Shown: positions 11,868-23,892, numbered from the stretch's first letter. The stretch is 64,000 bases of DNA from Beroe forskalii (GCA_011033025.1 WFMF01000115.1:124001-188000), one strand, 5' to 3'. Translations and numbers: made by a program. Notes: generated from the letters alone by a model not told the origin.

Positions 11868-14800
11868 AACCTGCCCCAACACAGTGAGTTTCCCCAACAC
11901 AGTGAGTTTCCTGTAAAATACCTGCCCCAACACAGTGAGTTTCCTGTAAAAATACCTGCCCCAACACAGTGAGTTTCCTGTAAAAATACCTGCCCCAACA
12001 CAGGTTCCTGTAAATACCTGCCCCAACACAGTGAGTTTCCTGTAAAAATACCTGCCCCAACACAGTGAGTTTCCTGTAAAAATACCTGCCCCAACACAGT
12101 GAGTTTCCTGTAAAATACCTGCCCCAACACAGTGAGTTTCCTGTAAAAATACCTGCCCCAACACAGTGAGTTTCCTGTAAAATACCTGCCCCAACACAGT
12201 GAGTTTCCTGTAAAAATACCTGCCCCAACACAGTGAGTTTCCTGTAAAAATACCTGCCCCAACGCCAGTGAGTTTCCTGTAAAAATACCTGCCCCAACAC
12301 AGTGAGTTTCCTGTAAAATACCTGCCCCAACACAGTGAGTTTCCTGTAAAAATACCTGCCCCAACACAGTGAGTTTCCTGTAAAAATACCTGCCCCAACA
12401 TAATACCTGCCCCAACACAGTGAGTTTCCTGTAAAATACCTGCCCCAACACAGTGAGTTTCCTGTAAAAATACCTGCCCCAACACAGTGAGTTTCCTGTA
12501 AAAATACCTGCCCCAACACAGTGAGTTTCCTGTAAAAATACCTGCCCCAACACAGTGAGTTTCCTGTAAAAATACCTGAGTTTCCTGTAAAAAACCTGCC
12601 CCAACACAGTGGGTTTCCTGTAAAAATACCTGCCCCAACACAGTGAGTTTCCTGTAAAAATACCTGCCCCAACACAGTGAGTTTCCTGTAAAAATACCTG
12701 CCCCAACACAGTGAGTTTCCTGTAAAAATACCTGCCCCAACACAGTGAGTTTCCTGTAAAATACCTGCCCCAACACAGTGAGTTTCCTGTAAAAATACCT
12801 GTAACACAGTGAGTTTCCTGTAAAAATACCTGCCCCAACACAGTGAGTTTCCTGTAAAAATACCTGCCCCAACACAGTGAGTTTCCTGTAAAAATACCTG
12901 CCCCAACACAGTGAGTTTCCTGTAAAAAATACCTGCCCCAACACAGTGAGTTTCCTGTAAAAATACCTGCCCCAACACAGTGAGTTTCCTGTAAAAATAC
13001 CTGCCCCAACACAGTGAGTTTCCTGTAAAAATACCTGCCCCAACACAGTGAGTTTCCTGTAAAAATACCTGCCCCAACACAGTGAGTTTCCTGTAAAAAT
13101 ACCTGCCCCAACACAGTGAGTTTCCTGTAAAAATACCTGCCCCAACACAGTGAGTTTCCTGTAAAAATACCTGCCCCAACACAGTGAGTTTCCTGTAAAA
13201 ATACCTGCCCCAACACAGTGAGTTTCCTGTAAAAATACCTGCCCCAACACAGTGAGTTTCCTGTAAAAATACCTGCCCCAAAGGCCCCAACACAGTGAGT
13301 TTCCTGTAAAAATACCTGCCCCAACACAGTGAGTTTCCTGTAAAAATACCTGCCCCAACACAGTGAGTTTCCTGTAAAAATACCTGCCCCAACACAGTGA
13401 GTTTCCTGTAAAAAATACCTGCCCCAACACAGTGAGTTTCCTGTAAAAATACCTGCCCCAACACAGTGAGTTTCCTGTAAAAATACCTGCCCCAACACAG
13501 TGAGTTTCCTGTAAAAATACCTGCCCCAACACAGTGAGTTTCCTGTAAAAATACCTGCCCCAACACAGTGAGTTTCCTGTAAAATACCTGCCCCAACACA
13601 GTGAGTTTCCTGTAAAAAATACCTGCCCCAACACAGTGAGTTTCCTGTAAAAATACCTGCCCCAACACAGTGAGTTTCCTGTAAAAATACCTGCCCCAAC
13701 ACAGTGAGTTTCCTGTGCGCCAAAAATACCTGCCCCAACACAGTGAGTTTCCTGTAAAAATACCTGCCCCAACACAGTGTTTCCTGTAAAAATACCTGCC
13801 CCAACACAGTGAGTTTCCTGTAAAAATACCTGCCCCAACACAGTGAGTTTCCTGTAAAAATACCTGCCCCAACACAGTGAGTTTCCTGTAAAAATACCTG
13901 CCCCAACACAGTGAGTTTCCTGTAAAAATACCTGCCCCAACACAGTGAGTTTCCTGTAAAAATACCTGCCCCAACACAGTGAGTTTCCTGTAACTCTGTA
14001 AAAATACCTGCCCCAACACAGTGAGTTTCCTGTAAAAATACCTGCCCCAACACAGTGAGTCTCCTGTAAAAATACCTGCCCCAACACAGTGAGTTTCCTG
14101 TAAAAATACCTGCCCCAACACAGTGAGTTTCCTGTAAAAATACCTGCCCCAACACAGTGAGTTTCCTGTAAAAATACCTGCCCCAACACAGTGAGTTTCC
14201 TGTAAAAATACCTGCCCCAACAGTGAGTTTCCTGTAAAAATACCTGCCCCAACACAGTGAGTTTCCTGTAAAAATACCTGCCCCAACACAGTGAGTTTCC
14301 TGTAAAAATACCTGCCCCAACACAGTGAGTTTCCTGTAAAAATACCTGCCGAGTTTCCTGTAAAAATACCTGCCCCAACACAGTGAGTTTCCTGTAAAAA
14401 TACCTGCCCCAACACAGTGAGTTTCCTGTAAAAATACCTGCCCCAACACAGTGAGTTTCCTGTAAAATACCTGCCCCAACACAGTGAGTTTCCTGTAAAA
14501 ATACCTGCCCCAACACAGTGAGTTTCCTGTAAAATACCTGCCCCAACGCAACACAGTGAGTTTCCTGTAAAAATACCTGCCCCAACACAGTGAGTTTCCT
14601 GTAAAATACCTGCCCCAACACAGTGAGTTTCCTGTAAAAATACCTGCCCCAACACAGTGAGTTTCCTGTAAAAATACCTGCCCCAACACAGTGAGTTTCC
14701 TGTAAAAAATACCTGCCCCAACACAGTGAGTTTCCTGTAAAAAATACCTGCCCTGCCCCAACACAGTGAGTTTCCTGTAAAAATACCTGCCCCAACACAG

Positions 14801-16889
14801 TGAGTTTCCTGTAAAAATACCTGCCCCAACACAGTGAGTTTCCTGTAAAAATACCTGCCCCAACACAGTGAGTTTCCTGTAAAAAATACCTGCCCCAACA
14901 CAGTGAGTTTCCTGTAAAAATACCTGCCCCAACACAGTGAGTTTCCTGTAAAATACCTGCCCCAACACAGTGAGTTTCCTGTAAAAATACCTGCCCCAAC
15001 ACAGTGAGTTTCCTGTAAAAATACCTGCCCCAACACAGTGAGTTTCCTGTAAAAATACCTGCCCCAACACAGTGAGTTTCCTGTAAAATACCTGCCCCAA
15101 CACAGTGAGTTTCCTGTAAAAATACCTGCCCCAACACAGTGAGTTTTTCCTGTGAGTTTCCTGTAAAATACCTGCCCCAACACAGTGAGTTTCCTGTAAA
15201 AATACCTGCCCCAACACAGTGAGTTTCCTGTAAAAATACCTGCCCCAACACAGTGAGTTTCCTGTAAAAATACCTGCCCCAACACAGTGAGTTTCCTGTA
15301 AAAATACCTGCCCCAACACAGTGAGTTTCCTGTAAAAATACCTGCCCCAACACAGTGAGTTTCCTGTAAAATACCTGCCCCAACACAGTGAGTTTCCTGT
15401 AAAAATACCTGCCCCAACAACACAGTGAGTTTCCTGTAAAATACCTGCCCCAACACAGTGAGTTTCCTGTAAAAATACCTGCCCCAACACAGTGAGTTTC
15501 CTGTAAAAATACCTGCCCCAACACAGTGAGTTTCCTGTAAAATACCTGCCCCAACACAGTGAGTTTCCTGTAAAAATACCTGCCCCAACACAGTGAGTTT
15601 CCTGTAAAAATACCTGCCCCAACACAGTGAGTTTCCTGTAAAAATACCTGCCCCAACACAGTGAGTTTCCTGTAAAAATACCTGCCCCAACACAGTGAGT
15701 TTCCTGTAAAATACCTGCCCCAACACAGTGAGTTTCCTGTAAAAATACCTGCCCCAACACAGTGAGTTTCCTGTAAAAATACCTGCCCCAACACAGTGAG
15801 TCGTAAAAATACCTGCCCCAACACAGTGAGTTTCCTGTAAAAATACCTGCCCCAACACAGTGAGTTTCCTGTGTAAAAATACCTGCCCCAACACAGTGAG
15901 TTTCCTGTAAAAATACCTGCCCCAACACAGTGAGTTTCCTGTAAAAATACCTGCCCCAACACAGTGAGTTTCCTGTAAAAATACCTGCCCCAACACAGTG
16001 AGTTTCCTGTAAAAATACCTGCCCCAACACAGTGAGTTTCCTGTAAAAATACCTGCCCCAACACAGTGAGTTTCCTGTAAAATACCTGCCCCAACACAGT
16101 GAGTTTCCTGTAAAATACCTGCCCCAACACAGTGAGTTTCCTGTAAAAATACCTGCCCCAACACAGTGAGTTTCCTGTAAAAATACCTGCCCCAACACAG
16201 TGAGTTTCCTGTAAAAATACCTGCCCCAACACAGTGAGTTTCCTGTAAAAATACCTGCCCCAACACAGTGAGTTTCCTGTAAAAATACCTGCCCCAACAC
16301 AGTGAGTTTCCTGTAAAATACCTGCCCCAACACAGTGAGTTTCCTGTAAAAAATACCTGCCCCAACACAGTGAGTTTCCTGTAAAAATACCTGCCCCAAC
16401 ACAGTGAGTTTCCTGTAAAATACCTGCCCCAACACAGTGAGTTTCCTGTAAAATACCTGCCCCAACACAGTGAGTTTCCTGTAAAAATACCTGCCCCAAC
16501 ACAGTGAGTTTCCTGTAAAAATACCTGCCCCAACACAGTGAGTTTCCTGTAAAAATACCTGCCCCAACACAGTGAGTTTCCTGTAAAAATACCTGCCCCA
16601 ACACAGTGAGTTTCCTGTAAAAATACCTGCCCCAACACAGTGAGTTTCCTGTAAAAATACCTGCCCCAACACAGTGAGTTTCCTGTAAAAATACCTGCCC
16701 CAACACAGTGAGTTTCCTGTAAAAATACCTGCCCCAACACAGTGAGTTTCCTGTAAAAATACCTGCCCCAACACAGTGAGTTTCCTGTAAAAATACCTGC
16801 CCCAACACAGTGAGTTTCCTGTAAAAATACCTGCCCCAACACAGTGAGTTTCCTGTAAAAATACCTGCCCCAACACAGTGGGTTTCCTC
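11868..16889. repeat. 5.0-kb minisatellite, 34-bp unit (about 150 copies)
   Basis: The unit begins CCTGCCCCAACACAGTGAGT and continues TTCCTGTAAAAATA. Length varies 33-35 bp with the number of A residues. Copies are nearly identical, with occasional deletions or template jumps (near 12,000, 12,400, 12,580, 13,275, 14,350, 14,550, 15,140). The minus strand of the unit has no stop trinucleotide in any frame. Three overlapping open frames of about 1,670-1,684 codons therefore cross the array (11,830-16,842, 11,850-16,904 and 11,864-16,891). They are by-products: the period is not a multiple of three, and each frame cycles through the same peptide. Confidence 0.97.
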
Positions 16890-19800
16890 AAAAATTCCCC
16901 TCAAAGTGTTTCCCTATCCCCCAGACCCACGTGGTTTCCAGCAGTTCCTTTGCTGGAGGGGTGTGTCCATTTCCCAAGAATTGGGGCCATGCAGTTCCTT
17001 GTAAGGTGTTCCTGTCCCCAGGACACTGCTGGGGCCAAATTTCCTTCCCTCAGGGGTGTGTCCTGTCCCCAGACCCCGTGGGGCCATGAAGTTCCTTCCT
17101 CAGATCTGTGTCCCTGTAGTCGGAGACCCCGTGGGGCCACTTTTTGCTGTTCCGATACAATTGAGGGGTGTTCTGTCCCCAGACCCCGACAGTTCCTTCC
17201 CTCAGGGGTGTGTCCCTGTCCCCAGACCCCGTGGGCCATGAAGTTCCTTCCCTCAGGGGTGTGTCCCTGTCCCCAGACCCCGTGGGGCCATGAAGTTCCT
17301 TCCCTCAGGGGTGTGTCCCTGTCCCCAGACCCCGTGGGGGCCATGAAGTTCCTTCCCTCAGGGGTGTGTCCTGTCCCCCCAGGAGGTGGGCCATGAAGTT
17401 CCTTCCCTGTCCCCAGACCCCGTGGGGCCATGAAGTTCCTTCCCTCAGGGGTGTGTCCCTGTCCCCAGACCCCGTGGGGCCATGAAGTTCCTTCCCTCAG
17501 GGGTGTGTCCCTGTCCCCAGACCCCGTGGGGCCATGAAGTTCCTTCCCTCAGGGATGTGTTTCTGTCCCGAGACCCCGTGGGGCCATGAAGTTCCTTCCC
17601 TGAGGGGTGTGTCCCTGTCCCCAGACCCCGTGGGGCCATGAAGTTCCTTCCCTCAGGGGTGTGTCCCTGTCCCCAGACCCCGTGGGGCCATGAAGTTCCT
17701 TCCCTCAGGGGTGTGTCCCTGTCCCCAGACCCCGTGGGGCCATGAAGTTCCTTCCCTCAGGGGTGTGTCCCTGTCCCCAGACCCCGTGGGGCCATGAAGT
17801 TCCTTCCCTCAGGGGTGTGTCCTGTCCCCAGACCCCCAGAAGTTCCCCCGTGGGGCCATGAAGTTCCTTCCCTCAGGGGTGTGTCCCTGTCCCCAGACCC
17901 CCGTGGGGCCATGAAGTTCCTTCCCTCAGGGGTGTGTCCCTGTCCCCAGACCCCGTGGGGCCATGAAGTTCCTTCCCTCAGGGGTGTGTCCCTGTCCCCA
18001 GACCCCGTGGGGCCATGAAGTTCCTTCCCTCAGGGGTGTGTCCCTGTCCCCAGACCCCGTGGGGCCATGAAGTTCCTTCCCTCAGGGGTGTGTCCCTGTC
18101 CCCAGACCCCGTGGGGCCATGAAGTTCCTTCCCTCAGGGGTGTGTCCCTGTCCCCAGACCCCGTGGGGCCATGAAGTTCCTTCCCTCAGGGGTGTGTCCC
18201 TGTCCCCAGACCCCGTGGGGCCATGAAGTTCCTTCCCTCAGGGGTGTGTCCCTGTCCCCAGACCCCGTGGGGCCATGAAGTTCCTTCCCTCAGGGGTGTG
18301 TCCCTGTCCCCAGACCCCGTGGGGCCATGAAGTTCCTTCCCTCAGGGGTGTGTCCCTGTCCCCAGACCCCGTGGGGCCATGAAGTTCCTTCCCTCAGGGG
18401 TGTGTCCCTGTCCCCAGACCCCGTGGGGCCATGAAGTTCCTTCCCTCAGGGGTGTGTCCCTGTCCCCAGACCCCGTGGGGCCATGAAGTTCCTTCCTCAG
18501 GGGTGTGTCCCTGTCCCCAGACCCCGTGGGGCCATGAAGTTCCTTCCTCAGGGGTGTGTCCCTGTCCCCAGACCCCGTGGGGCCATGAAGTTCCTTCCCT
18601 CAGGGGTGTGTCCCTGTCCCCAGACCCCGTGGGGCCATGAAGTTCCTTCCCTCAGGGGTGTGTCCCTGTCCCCAGACCCCGTGGGGCCATGAAGTTCCTT
18701 CCCTCAGGGGTGTGTCCCTGTCCCCAGACCCCGTGGGGCCATGAAGTTCCTTCCCTCAGGGGTGTGTCCCTGTCCCCAGACCCCGTGGGGCCATGAAGTT
18801 CCTTCCCTCAGGGGTGTGTCCCTGTCCCCAGACCCCGTGGGGCCATGAAGTTCCTTCCCTCAGGGGTGTGTCCCTGTCCCCAGACCCCGTGGGGCCATGA
18901 AGTTCCTTCCCTCAGGGGTGTGTCCCTGTCCCCAGACCCCGTGGGGCCATGAAGTTCCTTCCCTCAGGGGTGTGTCCTGTCCCCAGACCCCGTGGGGCCA
19001 TGAAGTTCCTTCCCTCAGGGGTGTGTCCCTGTCCCCAGACCCCGTGGGGCCATGAAGTTCCTTCCCTCAGGGGTGTGTCCCTGTCCCCAGACCCCGTGGG
19101 GCCATGAAGTTCCTTCCCTCAGGGGTGTGTCCCTGTCCCCAGACCCCGTGGGGCCATGAAGTTCCTTCCCTCAGGGGTGTGTCCCTGTCCCCAGACCCCG
19201 TGGGGCCATGAAGTTCCTTCCCTCAGGGGTGTGTCCCTGTCCCCAGACCCCGTGGGGCCATGAAGTTCCTTCCCTCAGGGGTGTGTCCCTGTCCCCAGAC
19301 CCCGTGGGGCCATGAAGTTCCTTCCCTCAGGGGTGTGTCCCTGTCCCCAGACCCCGTGGGGCCATGAAGTTCCTTCCCTCAGGGGTGTGTCCCTGTCCCC
19401 AGACCCCGTGGGGCCATGAAGTTCCTTCCCTCAGGGGTGTGTCCCTGTCCCCAGACCCCGTGGGGCCATGAAGTTCCTTCCTCAGGGGTGTGTCCCTGTC
19501 CCCAGACCCCCGTGGGGCCATGAAGTTCCTTCCCTCAGGGATGTGTTCCTGTCCCCGAGACCCCGTGGGGCCATGAAGTTCCTTCCCTCAGGGGTGTGTT
19601 CCTGTCCCCAGACCCCGTGGGGCCATGAAGTTCCTTCCCTCAGGGGTGTGTTCCTGTCCCCAGACCCCGTGGGGCCATGAAGTTCCTTCCCTCAGGGTGT
19701 GTTCCTGTCCCCAGACCCCGTGGTGCCATGAAGTTCCTTCCCTCAGGGGTGTGTCCCTGTCCCCAGACCCCGTGGGGACATGAAGTTCCTTCCCTCAGGG

Positions 19801-20263
19801 GTGTGTCCCTGTCCCCAGACCCCGTGGGGCCATGAAGTTCCTTCCCTCAGGGATGTGTCCCTGTCCCCAGACCCCGTGGGGCCATGAAGTTCCTTCCCTC
19901 AGGGGTGTGTCCCTGTCCCCAGACCCCGTGGGGCCATGAAGTTCCTTCCCTCAGGGGTGTGTCCCTGTCCCCAGACCCTGTGGTGCCATGAAGTTCCTTC
20001 CCTCAGGGGTGTGTCCCTGTCCCCAGACCCCGTGGGGCCATGAAGTTCCTTCCCTCAGGGGTGTGTCCCTGTCCCCAGACCCCGTGGGCCATGAAGTTCC
20101 TTCCCTCAGGGGTGTGTCCCTGTCCCCAGACCCCGTGGGGCCATGAAGTTCCTTTCCTCAGGGGTGTGTCCCTGTCCCCAGACCCCGTGGGGCCATGAAG
20201 TTCCTTCCCTCAGGGGTGTGTCCCTGTCCCCAGACCCCGTGGGGCCATGAAGTTCCTTCCCTC
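16890..20263. repeat. 3.4-kb minisatellite, 52-bp unit (about 64 copies)
   Basis: The unit begins CCCCAGACCCCGTGGGGCCA, followed by TGAAGTTCCTTCCCTCAGGG and GTGTGTCCCTGT. Each unit holds two short palindromes, CCCCGTGGGG and CCCTCAGGGG. The first three or four units (16,900-17,160) are strongly diverged, the middle is almost uniform, and mild variants return after 19,500. This is the usual pattern of array homogenisation. It abuts the 34-bp array at about 16,889 without spacer. Short open frames inside are repeat artefacts. Confidence 0.97.
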
Positions 20264-21584
20264 CCGCCTTCGACCAAGACCCACCGTGTTCTTTATGTAA
20301 CGCGCCTAACTTATTTAGCCGACTTTAGATGTGTATTGTGTACGTCCTCATCAATTGCTGATGAAGCGTTCAGCACAGATAGTCGCGCACTGATAACTCA
20401 TTATTATTGTTTATACGCTGTGTTATGTGAATATGTACAGATACATGACAGCTTTAGTGTCAATTGTATTTAAGTAGGTTAGTCAATTGTTAATTGGTGT
20501 ACATAGAAATGAAGGAATCTTCATTTAAAACCCCCTGCGGAAAAATAAAGAGTTGTTCTTTTAAATCGAACGTTGAGAAATGCTTCTGGCCAGGGGTATA
20601 ATTATAAGCTAGAGAATTTGGTGTCACAGGGGTATATATGATTACAATATAATTTGGGATTCATCTTAAAACGCCGAGATTTCGAGATCCACAAATAGTA
20701 GAGACAGGGTGGAGGTGAGGTTCATCTAGGTATTAGGCTATAAGAAAAGTTCTGGTGACGCCATTATGATGTCATCAACTTGAACGCATTTTTCACCAAG
20801 AAGGAAAGGTGATAGCTCAAAAATTTTTAGAACCGTTAGTAATAGTTGCAAATCTATCGAGTTTTCAGAAAATCATATGGATTATTGGGCTATCTCGACT
20901 TTTCATCGAGATACACGCAATTTTCTGAGGTGCGGTGAAAAATCAATGTCGAAATTTTAGGACAAAGTTTAATAGCGAGTGAGATGTCAAAAAACTACGA
21001 CTTATTAATATTTTGAGATGAGACCGGCCAAAGTATGTTGTATAAATAGGCTATATGAAAAGTTGGGTTGAGCCTATTTGGGTGCTCTAGTGACGTCACC
21101 AAAATCGCGTAAAACCACTAAAATAACATTTAGCGACAGAACGCGCTATTTTGAACATCTTTAACTTGGAGAGTTTTCATCATATTATGTTTTTGTTCGT
21201 TATTATGCTTTAAGACCTCAAGATTTAGCTATGAAACGAGTTTTAAGGCGATTGGTTGAAATATGTCGTCATGGCAGCCCTATTCAGTGATACGATAATG
21301 ACCTATTCATGGTTTCTACTTGTCTGGTTGGAAATAAGGATGGGAAATAATAGATCAAATTGTGGTGCACGTTAGTTCACGTGGACGTTTTGTAGAAATT
21401 AGGGGATTTCAAGAAATTGATATTTATATGGGATTTTCGACTTGATTACGTTGAAATAAGTTCAAATACGTCTAATGCACGTAAAGTTTGAAACAGTTGC
21501 TTTTTCTCAGCACGTGAGTTCGCGTGGACAATCTGTAGAAATTAAGAAAAACATCAGTTTTTGTAATTTCAAGTGACAATAACG
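20264..21584. other. No gene; possible LTR-like or 3'-end fragment at 20,290-20,580
   Basis: After the array, a segment begins TGTAACGCGCCTAACTTATT and contains an AATAAA signal near 20,546. This is loosely reminiscent of a solo LTR, but no end or target duplication is evident. Two related phrases (GGCTATAAGAAAAGTT near 20,738 and GGCTATATGAAAAGTTG near 21,050) suggest an old internal duplication. No coding frame is supported. Confidence 0.35.
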
Positions 21585-21718
21585 TAGTTTTGGACTTCGT
21601 CAGGGTGAGTTACGTTGGTTAGACTTGCGTGTGGGCTAGTAACGTGGGTTTGGACTACGTGAGGGCAAGTTACGTGGGCTCAAACTTCCTTAGGGCAAGT
21701 TTCATGGGTTCAAACTAT
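21585..21718. repeat. Short degenerate tandem repeat, 30-bp unit, about 4.4 copies
   Basis: Units of the form TGGGTTTGGACTACGTGAGG plus GCAAGTTACG follow one another with 20-35% divergence. No coding meaning is seen. Confidence 0.7.
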
Positions 21719-21745
21719 AGGTATTAATATAATATGTCAAGATAT

Positions 21746-21891
21746 CACCACCAAAACCGTTGGACGGTTGGTCTATAGTAACCCCCCGCGGGGTTGGATG
21801 TGACAACGGAATCTGAAAAGAGGCAAAATGGGCTGATCACATCCAAACCAGCGGGGGTTACTAGACCAACCGTCCAACGGTTTTGGTGGTG
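21746..21891. repeat. Long near-perfect hairpin (146 bp)
   Basis: The left arm 21,746-21,803 begins CACCACCAAAACCGTTGGAC and is almost the exact reverse complement of the right arm 21,837-21,891, with a 33-nt loop. Only two or three small indels and mismatches separate the arms. It could be a small foldback MITE; no flanking duplication was identified. A transcript would form a long double-stranded stem. Confidence 0.88.
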
Positions 21892-22524
21892 TAAATTGTA
21901 ATATTTTGATTCGAATTAGAAATAGAACTGGATTTATTAATTATGAGATTTTAATTTTATGCTTTATCTACATTCAGCCAGTTTCTTATCATTATCAATA
22001 TTAATATTATGCGATTCATTGAATTTATTAAATAATCATTGGACTAGCTGAACATAGAACCCATATACTTGATAATGCTGTTGTTAATGGTAACTTGGTA
22101 AGTTTTATCGAGTTTGATAATTTTTCCCTTTGGCCGTATGAGATAAAGATAGATCATATTTAAAATTTGACAAGAGTAAGATTGTACTTGGAGATGATTC
22201 ATAGTTATTAAATTGAATAATATTAAACTGTAATTGAATGCCCAGTGAATTTGATTGTCAAGTCGCACATTTAAGTAAAGAAGATTTTAACTTTGAGACA
22301 TGAGCTGCATCAAGAAGACGGTGCCCATGTGAGAAGCATATGGGAAGGTGCTGGAGCTTCAATTGTCTGACAGACCCTCTCGAGAATTCGTGCGACAACA
22401 CTTTCGGTCCGAAACTGATTCAAGTTGTGCACAGTTGAGCGTTACGTAAGTCAACTGTGGGCTGTGGCACCAAAAGATTTTTATTCGATGTTCATTCCTG
22501 AAAAATCACTACGACACAACAGCA
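21892..22524. other. No gene seen
   Basis: AT-rich sequence. Open frames are short and have no recognisable content. Confidence 0.4.
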
Positions 22525-22572
22525 AATGGAAATGCACCTATGGTACCAATGGCGCCATTGGTACCATTGTCG

Positions 22573-23078
22573 GGTATGTGTCCCATATAACGCCGGCTGA
22601 GTGACGTCACATATCGAAACGTCAATTTTTCTGTATCCTAAACCTAACCATGACCCTAACCAAAACCCTAACCTTAATCCTTACCCTAACCCTAACAAAT
22701 CCTGATCCTAATCCTGACCCTAACTCTAATCCTTAAAGCGCTAGGTGCGCTTATACGTAATTTTCTGAGTGACGTCATTATCATAGATAATGAAGAGCTC
22801 AGCGTTATATGGGTATGTCTCCCATATAAACGGCTCTGAGTGACGTCACAGATCTAAACGTCAATTTTTCTGTATCCTAAACCTAACCATTGCCCTAACC
22901 AAAACCCTAACCTTAATCCTTATCCTAAACCTAACAAGTCCTGACCCTAACCAGAACCCTAACCTTACTGCTTAAAGCGCTAGATGCGCTTAATTATATT
23001 TTTCTGAGTGACGTCATTGTCATAGATAATGAAGGCTCCCGTTTATATGGGAGACTGGCCGTTATATGGGACACTAGC
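22573..23078 (+). mobile_element. MITE copy A with telomere-like core, 9-bp target duplication
   Basis: The ends are GGTATGTGTCCCATATAACG and its near complement (CGTTATATGGGACACTAGC), flanked by the 9-bp duplication CCATTGTCG at 22,564-22,572 and 23,079-23,087. Next to the left terminus is TGAGTGACGTCAC. The core is about 120 bp of degenerate CCTAACC/CCCTAAC words, followed by TTAAAGCGCTAGGTGCGCTT and a second TGAGTGACGTCA. Copy B has inserted near its right end. No coding capacity. The 9-bp duplication suggests a Mutator-like transposase, by inference. Confidence 0.88.
22812..23059 (+). mobile_element. MITE copy B nested in copy A, 9-bp target duplication
   Basis: 248 bp from GGTATGTCTCCC to GGGAGACTGGC, flanked by the direct 9-bp repeat CGTTATATG (22,803-22,811 and 23,060-23,068). 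Its interior is collinear with copy A: TGAGTGACGTCACAGATCTA, CCCTAACC-type words, AAAGCGCTAGATGCGCTTAA, TGAGTGACGTCATTGTCATA. It inserted into the terminal repeat of copy A, so it is younger. Confidence 0.9.
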
Positions 23079-23432
23079 CCATTGTCGCCAATGGCACCAT
23101 TGGTCTTGGTGCCATTTTAATGGTGCCACTGCCAGTGGCGCCAATGGTAGCAATACAAGTAGAACCAATGGGACCATTGATGCCATTGCCATTACAATCG
23201 ACGGGCGATGTCCGTCCCTTTCTTCTGACTTGTTGTTGGAAGGCGCAAAGTGACGTCCAAATGTGGAACGTTGCGCCGCGGGTAACATCCTATGTCCTAC
23301 GACATTACAATGGTGCCAGTGGAACCAATAGGTCCATGACACCAGTGGTGCCAAATGTTCCATTGGTGCCAATGGTACCATTGTCGCTATTTAAATGGCA
23401 CCACTCACCAGTGTTACCATTGGTGCCACTTT

Positions 23433-23477
23433 TTGTCACGCGTTGCCTGACCCCCTCGCGCGCGCGACGTCAGACAA
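23433..23477 (-). mobile_element. Ultrashort TIR element, 45 bp
   Basis: From TTGTCACGCGTTGCCTGACC to the end GACGTCAGACAA, flanked by GCCACTTT (23,425-23,432) and GCCATTTT (23,478-23,485), 7 of 8 matching. It belongs to the same family as 23,712-23,789, 35,881-35,960 and 42,770-42,808. No coding capacity. Confidence 0.7.
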
Positions 23478-23488
23478 GCCATTTTAAG

Positions 23489-23590
23489 GTATGTCTCCCA
23501 TGTTAACGGGGCTGAGTGACGTCACAGATATAAACGTCAATTTTCTGTATCCTAAACCTAAATATGGCCCTAATCAAAACTCTAAAAAAT
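23489..23590 (+). mobile_element. Truncated copy of the GGTATGTCTCCC MITE
   Basis: It starts GGTATGTCTCCCATGTTAAC and GGGGCTGAGTGACGTCACAG, then TCTGTATCCTAAACC and a short CCCTAA-like run. It is cut off where ATCCGCCGG begins. The right end is absent. Confidence 0.75.
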
Positions 23591-23659
23591 CCGCCGGACA
23601 TATGACGTCACTTACTTTAGTACTGCTCTGCGCTAGAAAAGATGCATAGCCCGGCGGAT
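23589..23659. repeat. Small inverted-repeat segment, ATCCGCCGG...CCGGCGGAT
   Basis: 9-bp perfect inverted ends bracket 71 bp containing TATGACGTCACTTACTTTAG. It is possibly another tiny element. No target duplication was recognised. Confidence 0.4.
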
Positions 23660-23711
23660 TACTAATACGCGAAGTATAAACACGTATATCCCTGTTTGGC
23701 TCGCCACTCGC

Positions 23712-23789
23712 TTGCCAGACGTTGCCTGCCCCATATTTTTTTCTGCGAGTCGGGGCGCGCGCGCGAGGGGGCCAGGCAACGCCTGGCAA
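23712..23789. mobile_element. Ultrashort TIR element, 78 bp, perfect 8-bp duplication
   Basis: The ends TTGCCAGACGTTGCCTGCCC and (complement) TTGCCAGGCGTTGCCTGGCC form about 20-bp inverted repeats. CCACTCGC flanks both sides (23,704-23,711 and 23,790-23,797). The interior is a T-run and GCGCGCGCGC. It is too short to encode anything. Confidence 0.85.
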
Positions 23790-23892
23790 CCACTCGCGTC
23801 ATAGGATGTTACCCTACCCTCGCGCGCGCGGCGCAACGTTCCACATTTGGACGTCACTTTGCGTACAACAAGAAGTCAGAAGAAAGGGACGT

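Larger units (their letters stand above)
22525..23432. repeat. Degenerate palindromic array of CCATTGG/GGTGCC words, interrupted
   Basis: At 22,540-22,572, 23,079-23,190 and 23,305-23,432 the DNA is a loose run of 9-12-bp words such as GGTACCATTGGCGCCATTGG, many self-complementary. It is split by the nested MITE pair (22,573-23,078). It is split again by about 110 bp (23,195-23,300) matching the reverse complement of a GC-rich repeat also found near 53,446-53,545. Confidence 0.7.

Noticed and set aside
11830..16904. Three giant minus-strand ORFs (~1,670-1,684 codons)
   Set aside because: All are translations of the same 34-bp minisatellite. The period is not a multiple of three, no non-repeat coding sequence flanks them, and a stop-free 34-bp unit is not rare by chance.
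16878..20263. Proline/cysteine-rich ORFs in the 52-bp array
   Set aside because: Repeat translation with frames broken by unit-length variants.
22640..22735. True telomere or chromosome-end sequence
   Set aside because: The CCCTAA words are degenerate, about 120 bp long, and always inside MITE copies between conserved GACGTCA blocks.
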